Below are positions 25,999 to 35,162 of a stretch of 64,000 nucleotides of DNA, one piece after another. Made by a program: the position numbers and the translations under genes. The notes beneath the pieces were generated by a model. That model had not been told where the DNA came from, made no database searches, and saw only the letters and a list, made by a program, of their open reading frames with translations. The stretch spans positions 1 to 64,000 of the forward strand of contig CAYTLW010000006.1 in NCBI GenBank assembly GCA_964438735.1, given 5' to 3'. Position 1 is the first letter of the stretch. Every line of letters starts with the position of its first letter. This DNA comes from CAYTLW01 sp964438735. GTDB lineage: Bacteria; Myxococcota_A; UBA9042.

Positions 25999-26739
25999 AT
26001 GATGCGACGAATTCTGATCTTGCTTCTTGCCGCAGCGATGCTGGCGCCAGTCCTGCTCCCTCGAGACGCCAGCGCTGCAGACGGCAAGTGGGAATACGTG
26101 GATCGCTTCGACGGTGTGAAGGTCTGGCGAATGAGTCGGGCCGGCAGCAACGTCATGGCGTTCCGGGGCGTCGTGGTCAAGCCGATTCATATCGGTCGGG
26201 TGCTGACCACCTTCGCCACCTCCAAGTATCACAAGGATTGGGTGGATCGCTGGGACAACTCCCGGGATCTCAAGAAGATAGCGTCATACGAACGGGTCTT
26301 CTGGATCCGCTTCGACCTGCCCTGGCCGGTCTCCGATCGCGACTACGTCATCCATACCAAGGCCACGCCGAACGAGAAGAAACGCCAGGTCATCGCCCGC
26401 CTGAAGTCCGTCAATCACCCGGCCAAGCCGTCCAAGGGCGGTTGTTGCGTGCGCGGCATGGCTTTTGGCACCCAATATCGCTTCACCGCGCTGCCCGGTG
26501 GCAAGACCCGCATGATGGTTGAAGTGCACACCGACCCGCGCGGCATGCTGCCCTCCTGGCTCGTCAACATGATCCAGAAGAAGTGGCCGAGCAAGACGCT
26601 CAACGGCCTGGCCAGGCGCGCCGGCAAGTCCGACATCGGGGTGTACAAGGGCTTCGAGGACTGGCACACGCCCTACAAGGCGCCGCCGCCGCTCGTCGCA
26701 GCGCCAGCACCGGTCGCTCCGGTCGCCGTAGGCAAGTAG
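25999..26739 (+). CDS. Secreted START-domain lipid-binding protein
   Basis: A 246-residue protein with a signal peptide (hydrophobic to about residue 20, cleavage near ASAAD) and one START-type domain over residues 28-225. Typical features are WEYVDRFDGVKVWR at the start, DRDYVIHTKATPNEKK in the middle and a long C-terminal helix beginning LPSWLVNMIQKKWP. START domains form a deep hydrophobic pocket for lipids or sterols, so a periplasmic lipid carrier or sensor is likely. The C-terminus is a short Pro/Ala-rich tail. GGAGG lies five bases before the ATG. The 208-bp upstream gap is shared with the divergent spermidine-synthase-like gene and probably holds both promoters. Confidence 0.85.
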   Translation: MMRRILILLLAAAMLAPVLLPRDASAADGKWEYVDRFDGVKVWRMSRAGSNVMAFRGVVVKPIHIGRVLTTFATSKYHKDWVDRWDNSRDLKKIASYERVFWIRFDLPWPVSDRDYVIHTKATPNEKKRQVIARLKSVNHPAKPSKGGCCVRGMAFGTQYRFTALPGGKTRMMVEVHTDPRGMLPSWLVNMIQKKWPSKTLNGLARRAGKSDIGVYKGFEDWHTPYKAPPPLVAAPAPVAPVAVGK

Positions 26740-26774
26740 TCGTCAGGCAGACGGCCGCCCGCCCGCTGAACAAT

Positions 26775-27971
26775 TTACGGAACTGCCGCGCCACCCCCCG
26801 GTCCACCGGGCAGGTTGCGACCGCGGCTCTGCGCCTTGCGTTGCCGCTTCGGGCGCGTGATGAGCGCCATGATGGCCTCGATCTCGGGGAAGAGGCGCTG
26901 GCCGGCGTAGGCCGATAGTTTGCGTGCATCGTCTCTGGACAGCCCGTCTGCCAGCTTCGCGAGGCGACGATCGGACGCCTTGGCCCAGCGGCCGAACTCC
27001 CGAACCAGGCGGCGCAAAGCGGACTTGTCTCCGGCCGCTGCGGTCAGCCGGGCCTGCAGCTTCAGGGCCTGCTCGGTGGCTTCGTCGACCGCGTTGCGGG
27101 CCTTCGCCAGCGCTGGCGAATCGCCCTGTTCTGCGATCAACGCCCGCAGCGCAAGGTTCACCACTTTGGCGTGGGGCGATGGGGGTTTCGTCGCCAGCAG
27201 ACGCTTGTAGGTGGCCCGCCGATCGGCATTCAGCCGGGTCGCATCGGCCGCGCCAGGGGTCCACTTCAGCGGCGACAGGTAGACATCCAACAGCGACGCG
27301 ATCCGCTCTTTGGCCACTTTGGCGTGGGGGCTGTCGGGATGCGCCTGGAGCAGCGCCTGCCAGCGGGCCATGCGCTTGCGAACCGATTCCAGCGGCGCCA
27401 CCAGCACCCCGCCGACCAGCAGGGCCTTGGACTGTTCCTCGGCCTGCAACTCGGCCCACGCCACTTCGTCTTGTGGGGCCACGGTGTCCAGCTTGCGAGC
27501 CAGCCAGCGTCGGTCGGCGTCCAGCCGGGCGTGGCCATCGGCCACGATGACGTGGCCGCCATAGCTTTGCAGCGCGCGCAGCATGCCATCCAGAACAGGC
27601 AGCCCCTCGGTTTGGGTCGGGCAGTGGCTGGCGAAACGACAATCCAGGGCCGCTGCCCATGACGCGTTGGCCCGAACCCGGGCGCTCCAACGGCTGATGA
27701 CGTTGGCCTGCAGCTCGCTGACTCGCTGCCACGTCTGTCGACGCAGCGCCACCGACGCTGCGGTGCCGGCGAGCAGGCTGCGAGCACCGTCGACGGCCAT
27801 GTGCACGCTGCGCGGATCATCCCGATCGAGGCGATCGAGCCACTCCCCGAAGGCTGCGGCGTTGCGCGGGCTGGGGGCCGGCAGCAGGGGGGCAGCCACG
27901 GCCGATCCGCCCACCAACAACGCGGCGAACGCAACCAGACGCACCGATAAACTGGCCAGACGGGAGGACAT
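26775..27971 (-). CDS. Secreted helical protein of unknown function
   Basis: A 398-residue protein starting with a signal peptide (VRLVAFAALLVGGSAVAAP). The mature part is Arg/Ala/Leu-rich and probably all helical, with short motifs such as HPDSPHAKVAKERI and SPHAKVVNLALRAL that resemble tetratricopeptide-like helical pairs. The C-terminus is basic and Gly-rich (RPKRQRKAQSRGR, then GGPGGG). I recognise no catalytic motif. The ATG at 27971 has GGAG four bases upstream and directly begins the signal sequence; a much longer frame continues upstream, but it overlaps the divergent hydrolase gene in antisense and is not coding. It converges on the START gene. Confidence 0.7.
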   Translation of the reverse strand: MSSRLASLSVRLVAFAALLVGGSAVAAPLLPAPSPRNAAAFGEWLDRLDRDDPRSVHMAVDGARSLLAGTAASVALRRQTWQRVSELQANVISRWSARVRANASWAAALDCRFASHCPTQTEGLPVLDGMLRALQSYGGHVIVADGHARLDADRRWLARKLDTVAPQDEVAWAELQAEEQSKALLVGGVLVAPLESVRKRMARWQALLQAHPDSPHAKVAKERIASLLDVYLSPLKWTPGAADATRLNADRRATYKRLLATKPPSPHAKVVNLALRALIAEQGDSPALAKARNAVDEATEQALKLQARLTAAAGDKSALRRLVREFGRWAKASDRRLAKLADGLSRDDARKLSAYAGQRLFPEIEAIMALITRPKRQRKAQSRGRNLPGGPGGGAAVP

Positions 27972-28175
27972 GGGGCTCCGGCGGGTCGCTGGACCACGAC
28001 CACGGGAACCTCCTATTGTGCCTTCGAGCGTTCTCGATCGCAAAGCACTGTATTCAGACGACTCCGTGGTCGGGGGGTTGCGCTGGCCTGCGGCATGTCG
28101 CTCGCGGTAGGCTCGGGCCCGCCCGGCGCCGGATCTCCGGCCCGGCTTCCGACCATTGACTGCACAGAAGCGACC

Positions 28176-29645
28176 ATGCCACGCCGCGTAGCCTTCTTCC
28201 TGGTTCTGCTCGCGCTGGTGGTTGCCTCCTGCAGGCCCGCCGACCCCGCGCAGAAGCCAGGCGTCGATTGGCGAACCTGTCGCCTGCCCAAACTCGCTGA
28301 AGCGGCGCGATGTACCACGGTGAAGGTGCCCGCCGACCGCGACCGTACCGGCGGGCCGACCTTGGATCTGCATGTGGCGGTGCTGCCGGCTGTGCGCCCG
28401 ACGCCGCGGCCCGACCCCCTCTTCTTCGTCGCTGGCGGGCCCGGCCAGGCGGCCAGCGCGGTGGCGTCGACGGTGTTGCCTTCGTTGCGCCGTATTCGCC
28501 GCGATCGCGACCTGGTCTTCGTCGATGTGCGCGGCACCGGGCGCTCGGGCGGTCTGGACTGCCAGCCGTGGGAGGATCCCGACGAGGGCATCCTTCACCT
28601 GCTGGATCACCGGATCCCGCAAGACCGTCTGGACGCCTGCCGGAAGAAGTGGACCGCCGACCTGACCCAGTACCGGACCCGGTTCCTGGTCGATGACCTC
28701 GAACAGGTGGCCGGGCAGCTGGGCTGGCAGCAGGTGAATGTTTATGGCGTCTCCTACGGCACCCGGGTCGGCCTGACCTGGCTGGCGCGCCACCCCGAAC
28801 GCATCCGCGCGCTCGTTCTCGATGGCGCGGCGCCCTTCGCCATGCGCCTCTTCGAGCCATTCGCGCGCGACGCGGAGGCCGCCTGGCGCCACCTGGTCGC
28901 GGACTGCCGGGCGGCTCCTGCATGTCACGCGGCGTTTCCCGACCTGGCGACCGATCTGGCCCGCCTGCTCGAACGATTCAGCGCCGGTCCGAAGGAGATC
29001 GTCACCGAACATCCGCTCACCGGGGCGCCGCTGCGCATGACGGTGACCGCTGGCGGCATCGCCCTGGCCGTGCGCGGCATGATGTACAGCGCCGACCTGC
29101 AGGCCCTGCTGCCCATGCAACTCCGCGATGCCCTGGCCGGCGACTACCGACCTCTGCTGGCCCAGATCCTGGCCATCGCCAACGGCGCCGACGAGAGCAC
29201 CAGCCTGGGCATGATGCTCTCTGTCGTCTGCAGCGAAGACGTCGATCGCTTCGACATGGCCGCGTTGCCGGCAGCGGTCTCGGGCACCTACCTGGGGCCC
29301 ACCATGGTGCAGCAGGCGCGCAGCATGTGTACCGGCTGGCCGCGCTTCAAGCCGCAAAAGAAGCTCTTCGAGACGATCCGGGGGCGGGCGCCGAGCCTGC
29401 TGATTTCGGGCGCCGCCGACCCGGTCACGCCGGCGCGTTGGGCCGATCTCGTGGCCGGGCAGCTGCCGAACTCACGCCATGTGATCGCCAAGGGAGCCGG
29501 TCATGGCGCCGGTCGCGAAGCCTGCACCAGCCGGATCGTGGCCGAGTTCGTGGCCAGCGGGAGCGTGGCGGGACTCGACCTGGACTGCGTGGCGGAGATG
29601 CGGCGACCGCCCTTCTTCATCCGCCGGGCGGGGACGGCCCCATGA
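28176..29645 (+). CDS. Lipoprotein alpha/beta hydrolase, tripeptidyl-aminopeptidase-like
   Basis: A 489-residue exported alpha/beta hydrolase of the Streptomyces-type tripeptidyl aminopeptidase (TAP-like) group. The signal sequence ends in lipobox VVASC. The oxyanion region is FFVAGGPGQAAS, then DVRGTGRSG; the nucleophile elbow is GVSYGTRVG; the acid is in ISGAADPVTP and the His in KGAGHG. Members remove N-terminal peptides or hydrolyse small esters and amides outside the cytoplasm. The ATG at 28176 precedes the signal; the frame is open upstream to 28095 without a good binding site. The stop overlaps the next ATG (ATGA), making a tight operon with an ABC exporter. Confidence 0.8.
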   Translation: MPRRVAFFLVLLALVVASCRPADPAQKPGVDWRTCRLPKLAEAARCTTVKVPADRDRTGGPTLDLHVAVLPAVRPTPRPDPLFFVAGGPGQAASAVASTVLPSLRRIRRDRDLVFVDVRGTGRSGGLDCQPWEDPDEGILHLLDHRIPQDRLDACRKKWTADLTQYRTRFLVDDLEQVAGQLGWQQVNVYGVSYGTRVGLTWLARHPERIRALVLDGAAPFAMRLFEPFARDAEAAWRHLVADCRAAPACHAAFPDLATDLARLLERFSAGPKEIVTEHPLTGAPLRMTVTAGGIALAVRGMMYSADLQALLPMQLRDALAGDYRPLLAQILAIANGADESTSLGMMLSVVCSEDVDRFDMAALPAAVSGTYLGPTMVQQARSMCTGWPRFKPQKKLFETIRGRAPSLLISGAADPVTPARWADLVAGQLPNSRHVIAKGAGHGAGREACTSRIVAEFVASGSVAGLDLDCVAEMRRPPFFIRRAGTAP

Positions 29646-30394
29646 TCGCGGTAGACGGCCTGCACAAGGCATTCGGTGACGTGGTCGCGGTGCGCGATGT
29701 CAGCTTCGCCGCCGCCGACGGTGAGATCACCGCCCTGCTGGGGCCAAATGGCGCCGGCAAGACGACCGTGCTGCGCATGATCTACGGCCTGCTGCGCCCC
29801 GATGCCGGTCGGGCAATGGTGGATGGCTGCCCAGTCGCCGACGACCCCGTCGCGGCGCGGCGACGACTGGGTGTATTGCCCGACGCCCGCGGTCTCTACC
29901 CACGCCTGACCGCGCGCGAGCACGCTCGCTATTTCGGCCGCCTGCACGGCCTGGGCGGCGCCGAGTTGGAGCGGCGTATCGACGCTCTGGTGGAACGACT
30001 GGACATGGGGGCCATCGCCGATCGGCGGGTCGCGGGCTTCTCCCAGGGTGAGCGGGTCAAGGTCGCCCTGGCGCGGGCCCTGGTGCACGAGCCGCAAAAC
30101 GTGCTGCTCGACGAGCCGACGAACGGCCTGGACGTCATGAGCACCCGCGCCGTGCGTCAGCTGATCCGCGACCTGCGCGCCGAAGGTCGCTGCGTGGTGT
30201 TCTCCAGCCACGTCATGCAGGAGGTCTCGGCGCTCTGCGACCGGGTCATCGTGCTGGGACGTGGTCGAGTGGCCGCCGAGGGCACCGCCGACGAGCTCAT
30301 CGCCACCACCGGTGCCAGCACGCTCGAGGACGCATTCGTGCTGGCTTCCGGTGGCGATCTGCAGGCTGCGAATGAATCGCTGGAGGCCCCATGA
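29642..30394 (+). CDS. ABC exporter ATPase, NatA-like
   Basis: A 250-residue ATP-binding protein of the ABC-2 exporter class resembling NatA, the sodium-exporter ATPase. Motifs are Walker A GPNGAGKT, a degenerate signature FSQGERVKV, Walker B NVLLDEPTNGLD and switch VFSSHVM. It overlaps the hydrolase gene upstream and the permease gene downstream, each by ATGA, so the three are one transcript. Sodium export, as in Bacillus NatAB, is possible, but substrate cannot be read from the ATPase. Confidence 0.9.
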   Translation: MIAVDGLHKAFGDVVAVRDVSFAAADGEITALLGPNGAGKTTVLRMIYGLLRPDAGRAMVDGCPVADDPVAARRRLGVLPDARGLYPRLTAREHARYFGRLHGLGGAELERRIDALVERLDMGAIADRRVAGFSQGERVKVALARALVHEPQNVLLDEPTNGLDVMSTRAVRQLIRDLRAEGRCVVFSSHVMQEVSALCDRVIVLGRGRVAAEGTADELIATTGASTLEDAFVLASGGDLQAANESLEAP

Positions 30395-31560
30395 ACGCCC
30401 TGAGGGCCGTGGTGGCCAAGGAGATGGTCGACGCCCTGCGCGATCGGCGCTCGCTCATGTCGGCGCTCATCTTCCCCCTCGTCGGTCCGATCCTGGTCGG
30501 CGTCATGCTGACCACCGTGTCCAAGACCTTCGCCGCCGACGAGGATGAGGAGTTGCCCGTCGCCGGGGCCCAGCACGCACCCGAGCTGGTGGCCTTCCTG
30601 CGCAACGCCGGGCTGGCCATCGTCGACCCGCCCGACGATCCCGATACCGCGGTACGCGACGGCGATGTCGACGCTGTGCTGATCATCGACGCCGACTACG
30701 GCGAGGCCTTCATCGCCGGCCGGCCGGCGCCCGTGCGGCTGGTGGTCGATCGATCGCGGACTTCGGCGTCCGCACTGCGCCGGCGAGTGACCGGCACCCT
30801 GGGTGCGTACGGCTCCAAACTGGCCTCCCTGCGCCTGCTGGCACGCGGCGTGCTACCCGAAGTGGTGCAGCCCATCGACGTGGAGGTGCGCGACCTGGCC
30901 ACCGCCGAGAAGAAGTCGGCCAACATCCTGCTCGTGGTTCCGATCTTCGTGATCCTCGCCACCTTCATCGGCGGTATGCACGTGGCCATCGACAGCACCG
31001 CCGGGGAGCGCGAGCGTGGCTCCATCGAACCCCTGCTGCTCAACCCCATGTCCACCTTCGACCTGGTGATGGGTAAATGGCTGGTGACGGTCGCATTCAG
31101 CGCCCTGAGCGCGGTCTTGACGCTGCTCTTCTGCGGCCTTGTGCTCATGCTGGTACCGCTGGAGGACTTGGGCATCGGCCTGCGGGCGGGCGCCTTCGAG
31201 GCCCTGGCGATCCTGCTCATCGTGTTGCCGCTGGCGCCGCTGGCCTCGGGCCTGCAGCTGCTGGTGTCCACCTTTGCGCGCAGCTTCAAGGAGGCCCAGA
31301 CCTACCTGTCGTTGCTGCTCTTCCTGCCCATGATTCCCGGCTTCATCGGCAGCATCCTGCCCCTGCGCACGGCCGCCTGGATGTATCCGGTGCCGGCCCT
31401 GTCGCAGCAGGTCCTGATCACCGAGGTATTGCGCGCCGAGCCGACCAGCTGGGCGGGCCTGGTCATCGCCGGTGTCTGCACCGTGGCATTTGGCGTGATC
31501 TGTGTGTGGATCACCGCGCGCGTCTTCCGGCGCGAGCGGATCATCTTCAGCGGTCAGTAG
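30391..31560 (+). CDS. ABC-2 type permease, NatB-like
   Basis: A 389-residue membrane subunit: one N-terminal membrane segment (SALIFPLVGPILVGVML), an extracytoplasmic domain (about 50-175) and five or six C-terminal membrane segments starting near NILLVVPIFVILATF. DSTAGERERGSIEPLL is the conserved ABC-2 motif next to the ATPase contact. GGAGG lies four bases before the ATG inside the end of the ATPase gene. Together with the NatA-like ATPase it should form a homodimeric exporter. Cotranscription with an exported peptidase-like hydrolase suggests the two may act on related substrates, as an inference. Confidence 0.85.
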   Translation: MNALRAVVAKEMVDALRDRRSLMSALIFPLVGPILVGVMLTTVSKTFAADEDEELPVAGAQHAPELVAFLRNAGLAIVDPPDDPDTAVRDGDVDAVLIIDADYGEAFIAGRPAPVRLVVDRSRTSASALRRRVTGTLGAYGSKLASLRLLARGVLPEVVQPIDVEVRDLATAEKKSANILLVVPIFVILATFIGGMHVAIDSTAGERERGSIEPLLLNPMSTFDLVMGKWLVTVAFSALSAVLTLLFCGLVLMLVPLEDLGIGLRAGAFEALAILLIVLPLAPLASGLQLLVSTFARSFKEAQTYLSLLLFLPMIPGFIGSILPLRTAAWMYPVPALSQQVLITEVLRAEPTSWAGLVIAGVCTVAFGVICVWITARVFRRERIIFSGQ

Positions 31561-31578
31561 GATCGCCGCCGGGCGTCA

Positions 31579-32754
31579 TCAGAGCTTGCTCAGGTCCAGG
31601 CGGAAGATGGCTGCCGTCGCGTCGTCGTTGGCGCCCCGCACGAGCCAGAACGCAGCGCCCGCGCCGATGGCCAGGTCGACGGGCCGCTCCAGGTCGTCGC
31701 GCACGACCTCCGGATCCGAGCTGCCGCTGCGCTCAAAACGGACGAGTTGACCGTCCTTCCAGCCGCCCGCCTCGCTGCCGGCGTTGACCCACCAGACGTG
31801 ATTGGTACCGGAGGCCATGGCCACCGGGCTGCGCTGCTTGTTGGCGACGACCTGCGCCGAGCCGCCCTGAATGGCCGCCCGCATGATGGTGCCCTCTTTC
31901 ACATCGACGCTCAGCCCGGCCTGGTTGGCCCACCAGACGAACGTACCGTCCACCGTCAGCGCCACGGCGCCCGTGGTGTCCTTGGCGATCTTCTCCGCGT
32001 CGCTGCCGTTCTTGAGGCATCTCTGCACCGCAGGGCCGGCCAGCGTCGTCCAATAGACGTGTTCGCCGTGCAGGGCGATGCCGGTGGGGAACTTTTGCCA
32101 GGAGCGGAGGGTTACGGCGGTGCCTTCGCCCACCTCCACGCGGCGGATCAGGCCGGTGTGGTTGGGTTCGGGGTTGCTGCCCGTGGTGAAGTATACGTGG
32201 GTCTCGTCAGCGGCCAGGTCGCGGATGACCTGCGGCGCGATCTGGGGCTTGGTGGTCAACACAGTGGCTTTGGCGCCGGTCGCTTCTTCGTATCGGCGCA
32301 CGAAGTAGAGGGTCGGGTTGGTGGCGGCCCAGAAGGCGGCCCCGTTGGCCAGCACGATGTCGCCGGGCTCGTTGATGCCGACCTCTTTGGCCACCTCGTG
32401 CACCAGGCCGCCCTGATGTCCGGTTCGCAGCACCTGCTGGCTCGCCTTCGTGGTCCAGTACACCTGCGCCGAACCGAGGGCGAAGTGGCGCGCGTTGCCG
32501 GCGAGCGCGATCAATTGGGTACCTGCGGGCACGGCGACATCGGCGCTGCCCGTGTCCACCGATCCCGGCCCGGCATCGCTGGCGGCAACATCGACTGTGG
32601 TGCCCGAATCGGTACCGCCGCCTGTGTCTTTGGCGCCCCCATCGACCGCGATGGTCGTGGGTCCGCTCTGTGTGGTCTCTTCGCAAGCCGTCAGCGCGGA
32701 CGCGCACAAGACCGCCGCGAGTCCGACTCTGCCCGCCATCGATACCGCTGCCAT
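31579..32754 (-). CDS. Lipoprotein, predicted beta-propeller-like surface protein
   Basis: A 391-residue lipoprotein: lipobox ALTAC, acidic Asp/Gly/Thr/Ser linker (to about residue 75), then repeats of about 45-50 residues with motifs such as VYWTTKASQQVLR, VYFTTGSNPEP, VYWTTLAGPAVQR and WWVNAGSEAGG. This periodic VYWT/WW pattern is typical of YWTD-like or related six-bladed beta-propellers found in many myxobacterial lipoproteins. The ATG at 32754 has GGAGG four bases upstream. It follows the next lipoprotein gene by 17 bp, probably as one operon, and converges on the natB-like gene. Ligand unknown. Confidence 0.75.
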   Translation of the reverse strand: MAAVSMAGRVGLAAVLCASALTACEETTQSGPTTIAVDGGAKDTGGGTDSGTTVDVAASDAGPGSVDTGSADVAVPAGTQLIALAGNARHFALGSAQVYWTTKASQQVLRTGHQGGLVHEVAKEVGINEPGDIVLANGAAFWAATNPTLYFVRRYEEATGAKATVLTTKPQIAPQVIRDLAADETHVYFTTGSNPEPNHTGLIRRVEVGEGTAVTLRSWQKFPTGIALHGEHVYWTTLAGPAVQRCLKNGSDAEKIAKDTTGAVALTVDGTFVWWANQAGLSVDVKEGTIMRAAIQGGSAQVVANKQRSPVAMASGTNHVWWVNAGSEAGGWKDGQLVRFERSGSSDPEVVRDDLERPVDLAIGAGAAFWLVRGANDDATAAIFRLDLSKL

Positions 32755-32771
32755 GGCGCCTCCGTGTGCCT

Positions 32772-33737
32772 CTACTTGGTCGGTTTGCACTCGTAGACCT
32801 GAATCAACTCGTGGGGCTTCGACTTCGGATCCTTCGGGTCGGTGTTGGCCGCCGGGAACTTCTCGCCGTGGGTGAATTTGCTGCGCAGCAGGTTGCCGTA
32901 CGAATCCCACGTATGGATCAACTCGGACTCGGGCTTGTCGTCTGCGTCGCTATCCCAGGCTTCCTTGACCAGATTGCCGTTGTCATCCCAGGTGTACAGG
33001 GTGCGCTCTTCGGCGTAGCCCCGCGTGGACCAGTCGATCTCCATCTTGATGACCCGGCCCTTGTCGTCGAGCGTGCGCCAGATGGTCTTGTCGGGCGATG
33101 AGAAGTGCAGCGGCCCGTATTCCTCGGTGATCATGTATGTGCCGTGGGTATAGGAGATCATGTACTTGTCGGTCTCGGTGCCCGTGACCTCGCGATCGTC
33201 GTTGAACAGCTCCCACGTGCGCGTGCAGACCTCCAGGCTCATCTTGCCCCCGGCGGCGCCGTACTCGTAGATGCAGTCCATCTCCTTGTAACTGCTGGTC
33301 GAGCCCTTCTTGTTGGTCAGCTTGCCGTCGCCACTGTAGGTCATCTTGTAGTCGAAATTTGGCGCGGCGCCGGAGGTCTCGAAGAACTCGGCCACGACCT
33401 GGCCCTTGCTGTTGTAGGACCAGGTGTGCTTCCAGGTGTGTTTGTCGGCGTCGGCCCAGGTGTGCTCGTCCACCTTGCGGCCCTTGTTGTCGTACTTGTA
33501 GCGCGCGTAGTCGGGGAAGGTCTTGCCGTTGTAGATCAACGTTGTCGAACACGGCCCGGGGTACTTCTTGCCGAGGTCGACGGCAGCTACATCTGCCTGC
33601 CCGCCGCCGTCGCCCGTGTTGCCGCCGGCATCTGGCGCGTCGGACTTGGTGCCGGCGCTGTTGCCCGCGTCGCCGGCGCAGCCCGACCACGCCAGGCAGG
33701 CCAGCATACATATCCAGAATCCGACAACTGACCTCAT
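32772..33737 (-). CDS. Lipoprotein with RHS/YD-like repeats
   Basis: A 321-residue lipoprotein: signal sequence with WSGC lipobox, acidic Gly/Asp linker to about residue 55, then a beta-rich body of short YxYDxxGxxx repeats (YKYDNKGRKV, WSYNSKGQVV, MTYSGDGKLT, YTWDDNGNLV, HTWDSYGNLL). These resemble the YD repeats of RHS/teneurin shells, but the protein is too short for a full shell and has no toxin tip. The ATG at 33737 has GGGAGG upstream. It heads a two-gene lipoprotein operon and is divergent from the adenosine deaminase gene across 179 bp. Confidence 0.7.
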   Translation of the reverse strand: MRSVVGFWICMLACLAWSGCAGDAGNSAGTKSDAPDAGGNTGDGGGQADVAAVDLGKKYPGPCSTTLIYNGKTFPDYARYKYDNKGRKVDEHTWADADKHTWKHTWSYNSKGQVVAEFFETSGAAPNFDYKMTYSGDGKLTNKKGSTSSYKEMDCIYEYGAAGGKMSLEVCTRTWELFNDDREVTGTETDKYMISYTHGTYMITEEYGPLHFSSPDKTIWRTLDDKGRVIKMEIDWSTRGYAEERTLYTWDDNGNLVKEAWDSDADDKPESELIHTWDSYGNLLRSKFTHGEKFPAANTDPKDPKSKPHELIQVYECKPTK

Positions 33738-33916
33738 ACCACCTCCCGGCAGGTTCGCCGGGCACCTGTCGCCTGGCCACGCATCGATCCCACGCCCGGG
33801 CTATTGTGGGCCTTCCGCGGCGCCGATTCAAACCGCGACACTCCACCGTTGCGCCGCCCCCCCAAGGGCCGTAGCATCTCGCGCCAGAGTCGAGGCCGGA
33901 CTTATAGGAGGCACCC

Positions 33917-35152
33917 GTGACTGATAGTGGCATCACCGAACGCTTTGTCAGCGAACTGCCAAAGACGGATCTGCACGTGCATCTGGACGGCTCGATCCGC
34001 ATCCCGACGTTGATCGACCTGGCCAAGGAGTATGCCGTCGAGCTGCCGAGCTTTACCGAGGACGGTCTGAAGGAGCTTGTGTTCAAGGATCGCTACGCTT
34101 CGCTGGCCGACTACCTGCGCGGTTTTGCGTACACCACCAGGGTGATGCAGAGCGAGTTGGCCCTGGAACGCGTCGCCTATGAGCTCGCCCAGGACAACCA
34201 GGCAGAAGGGGTGCGTTACCTGGAGGTGCGATTCGCGCCCCAGTTGCACGTGCATGGCCATATGAACGCGGTCATGGTGCTCAAGGCCGTCAATCGTGGC
34301 CTGCGTCGCGCCCGCGACGAGTTCAATCGTCGCAAGCCAGTCAAGACCGGCGAGGAGCCGCCCTTCCACTACGGCATCATCGTCAGCGCCATGCGCAAGT
34401 TCACCGAGCACTTCTCGGAGTACTTCCGCAGCATGTTGGCCGTGCACCGCTACTCCGATCGCAAGGAGGTCTACAGCATGGCCTCGCTGGAGCTGGCCCA
34501 GGCGGCGGTGCTGGCGCGCGACCGGTACGGGCTGCCCGTGGTCGGATTCGACCTGGCCGGCGAAGAGGCGGGCTACCCGGCCGAGGCCCATCGGCAGGCC
34601 TTCGAGCACGTGCACAAGAACTTCATGATGAAGACGGTGCACGCGGGCGAAGCCTATGGTCCGGAGAGCATCTTCCAGGCGATCACCGAGCTGCACGCGG
34701 ACCGCATCGGCCACGGCACCTACCTGCTGGATCCGAGCGCCATCCGCGATCCTCACATCACCGATCGCGAGGGCTATGTCGCCAAGCTGGGTGAGTACAT
34801 CTCCGATCGCAGGATCACCTTGGAGATCTGCCTGACCAGCAACCTGCAGACCAACCCGGAGATGAACTCCATCAGCGAGCACAGCTTCCGCAAGCTGCGC
34901 GAGGCGCGCGTGTCGACGACGATCTGCACCGACAATCGCACCGTCTCCAACACCTCGGTGACCAACGAGTTGATGCTGGCGGCGCGCGAACTGGACGTGG
35001 ACCGACGCGACTTGAAGTCGATCATCATCTACGGCTTCAAGCGCTCCTTCTTCGCCGGCAGCTACAAGGAAAAACGCGCCTTCGTCCGACAGATCATCGA
35101 TTACTACGACAAGATCGAGGACCGGCACTTCCCCAAGGACGACGCTGCCTGA
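33917..35152 (+). CDS. add: Adenosine deaminase family protein
   Basis: A 411-residue metal-dependent deaminase. It has the metal-binding HVHLDGS near the N-terminus, the catalytic GFDLAGEEAGY and KTVHAGEA, then RIGHGTYLLD and the distal metal/substrate motif CTDNRTVSNTSV. The TDN form instead of TDD is, as far as I recall, also found in actinobacterial adenosine deaminases, so it does not argue against activity. It would convert adenosine or deoxyadenosine to inosine in purine salvage. The start is GTG with GGAGG six bases upstream. About 60-70 extra residues relative to many family members lie mainly in the middle (RRKPVKTGEEPP and following). Confidence 0.88.
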   Translation: MTDSGITERFVSELPKTDLHVHLDGSIRIPTLIDLAKEYAVELPSFTEDGLKELVFKDRYASLADYLRGFAYTTRVMQSELALERVAYELAQDNQAEGVRYLEVRFAPQLHVHGHMNAVMVLKAVNRGLRRARDEFNRRKPVKTGEEPPFHYGIIVSAMRKFTEHFSEYFRSMLAVHRYSDRKEVYSMASLELAQAAVLARDRYGLPVVGFDLAGEEAGYPAEAHRQAFEHVHKNFMMKTVHAGEAYGPESIFQAITELHADRIGHGTYLLDPSAIRDPHITDREGYVAKLGEYISDRRITLEICLTSNLQTNPEMNSISEHSFRKLREARVSTTICTDNRTVSNTSVTNELMLAARELDVDRRDLKSIIIYGFKRSFFAGSYKEKRAFVRQIIDYYDKIEDRHFPKDDAA

Positions 35153-35162
35153 GGACCCGGCC

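Noticed and set aside
23379..26522. Long plus-strand frame (about 1,047 codons) across the spermidine-synthase-like gene
   Set aside because: Antisense shadow of a strong minus-strand gene and overlapping the START-domain gene in another frame.
27972..29357. Upstream extension of the minus-strand helical protein frame (to 860 codons)
   Set aside because: The extension is antisense to the TAP-like hydrolase, and the signal peptide with its ribosome binding site starts at 27971.
33917..35152. TDN instead of TDD in adenosine deaminase as a sign of inactivity
   Set aside because: I recall the TDN form from actinobacterial adenosine deaminases; the metal-binding His residues and the catalytic Glu region are intact.
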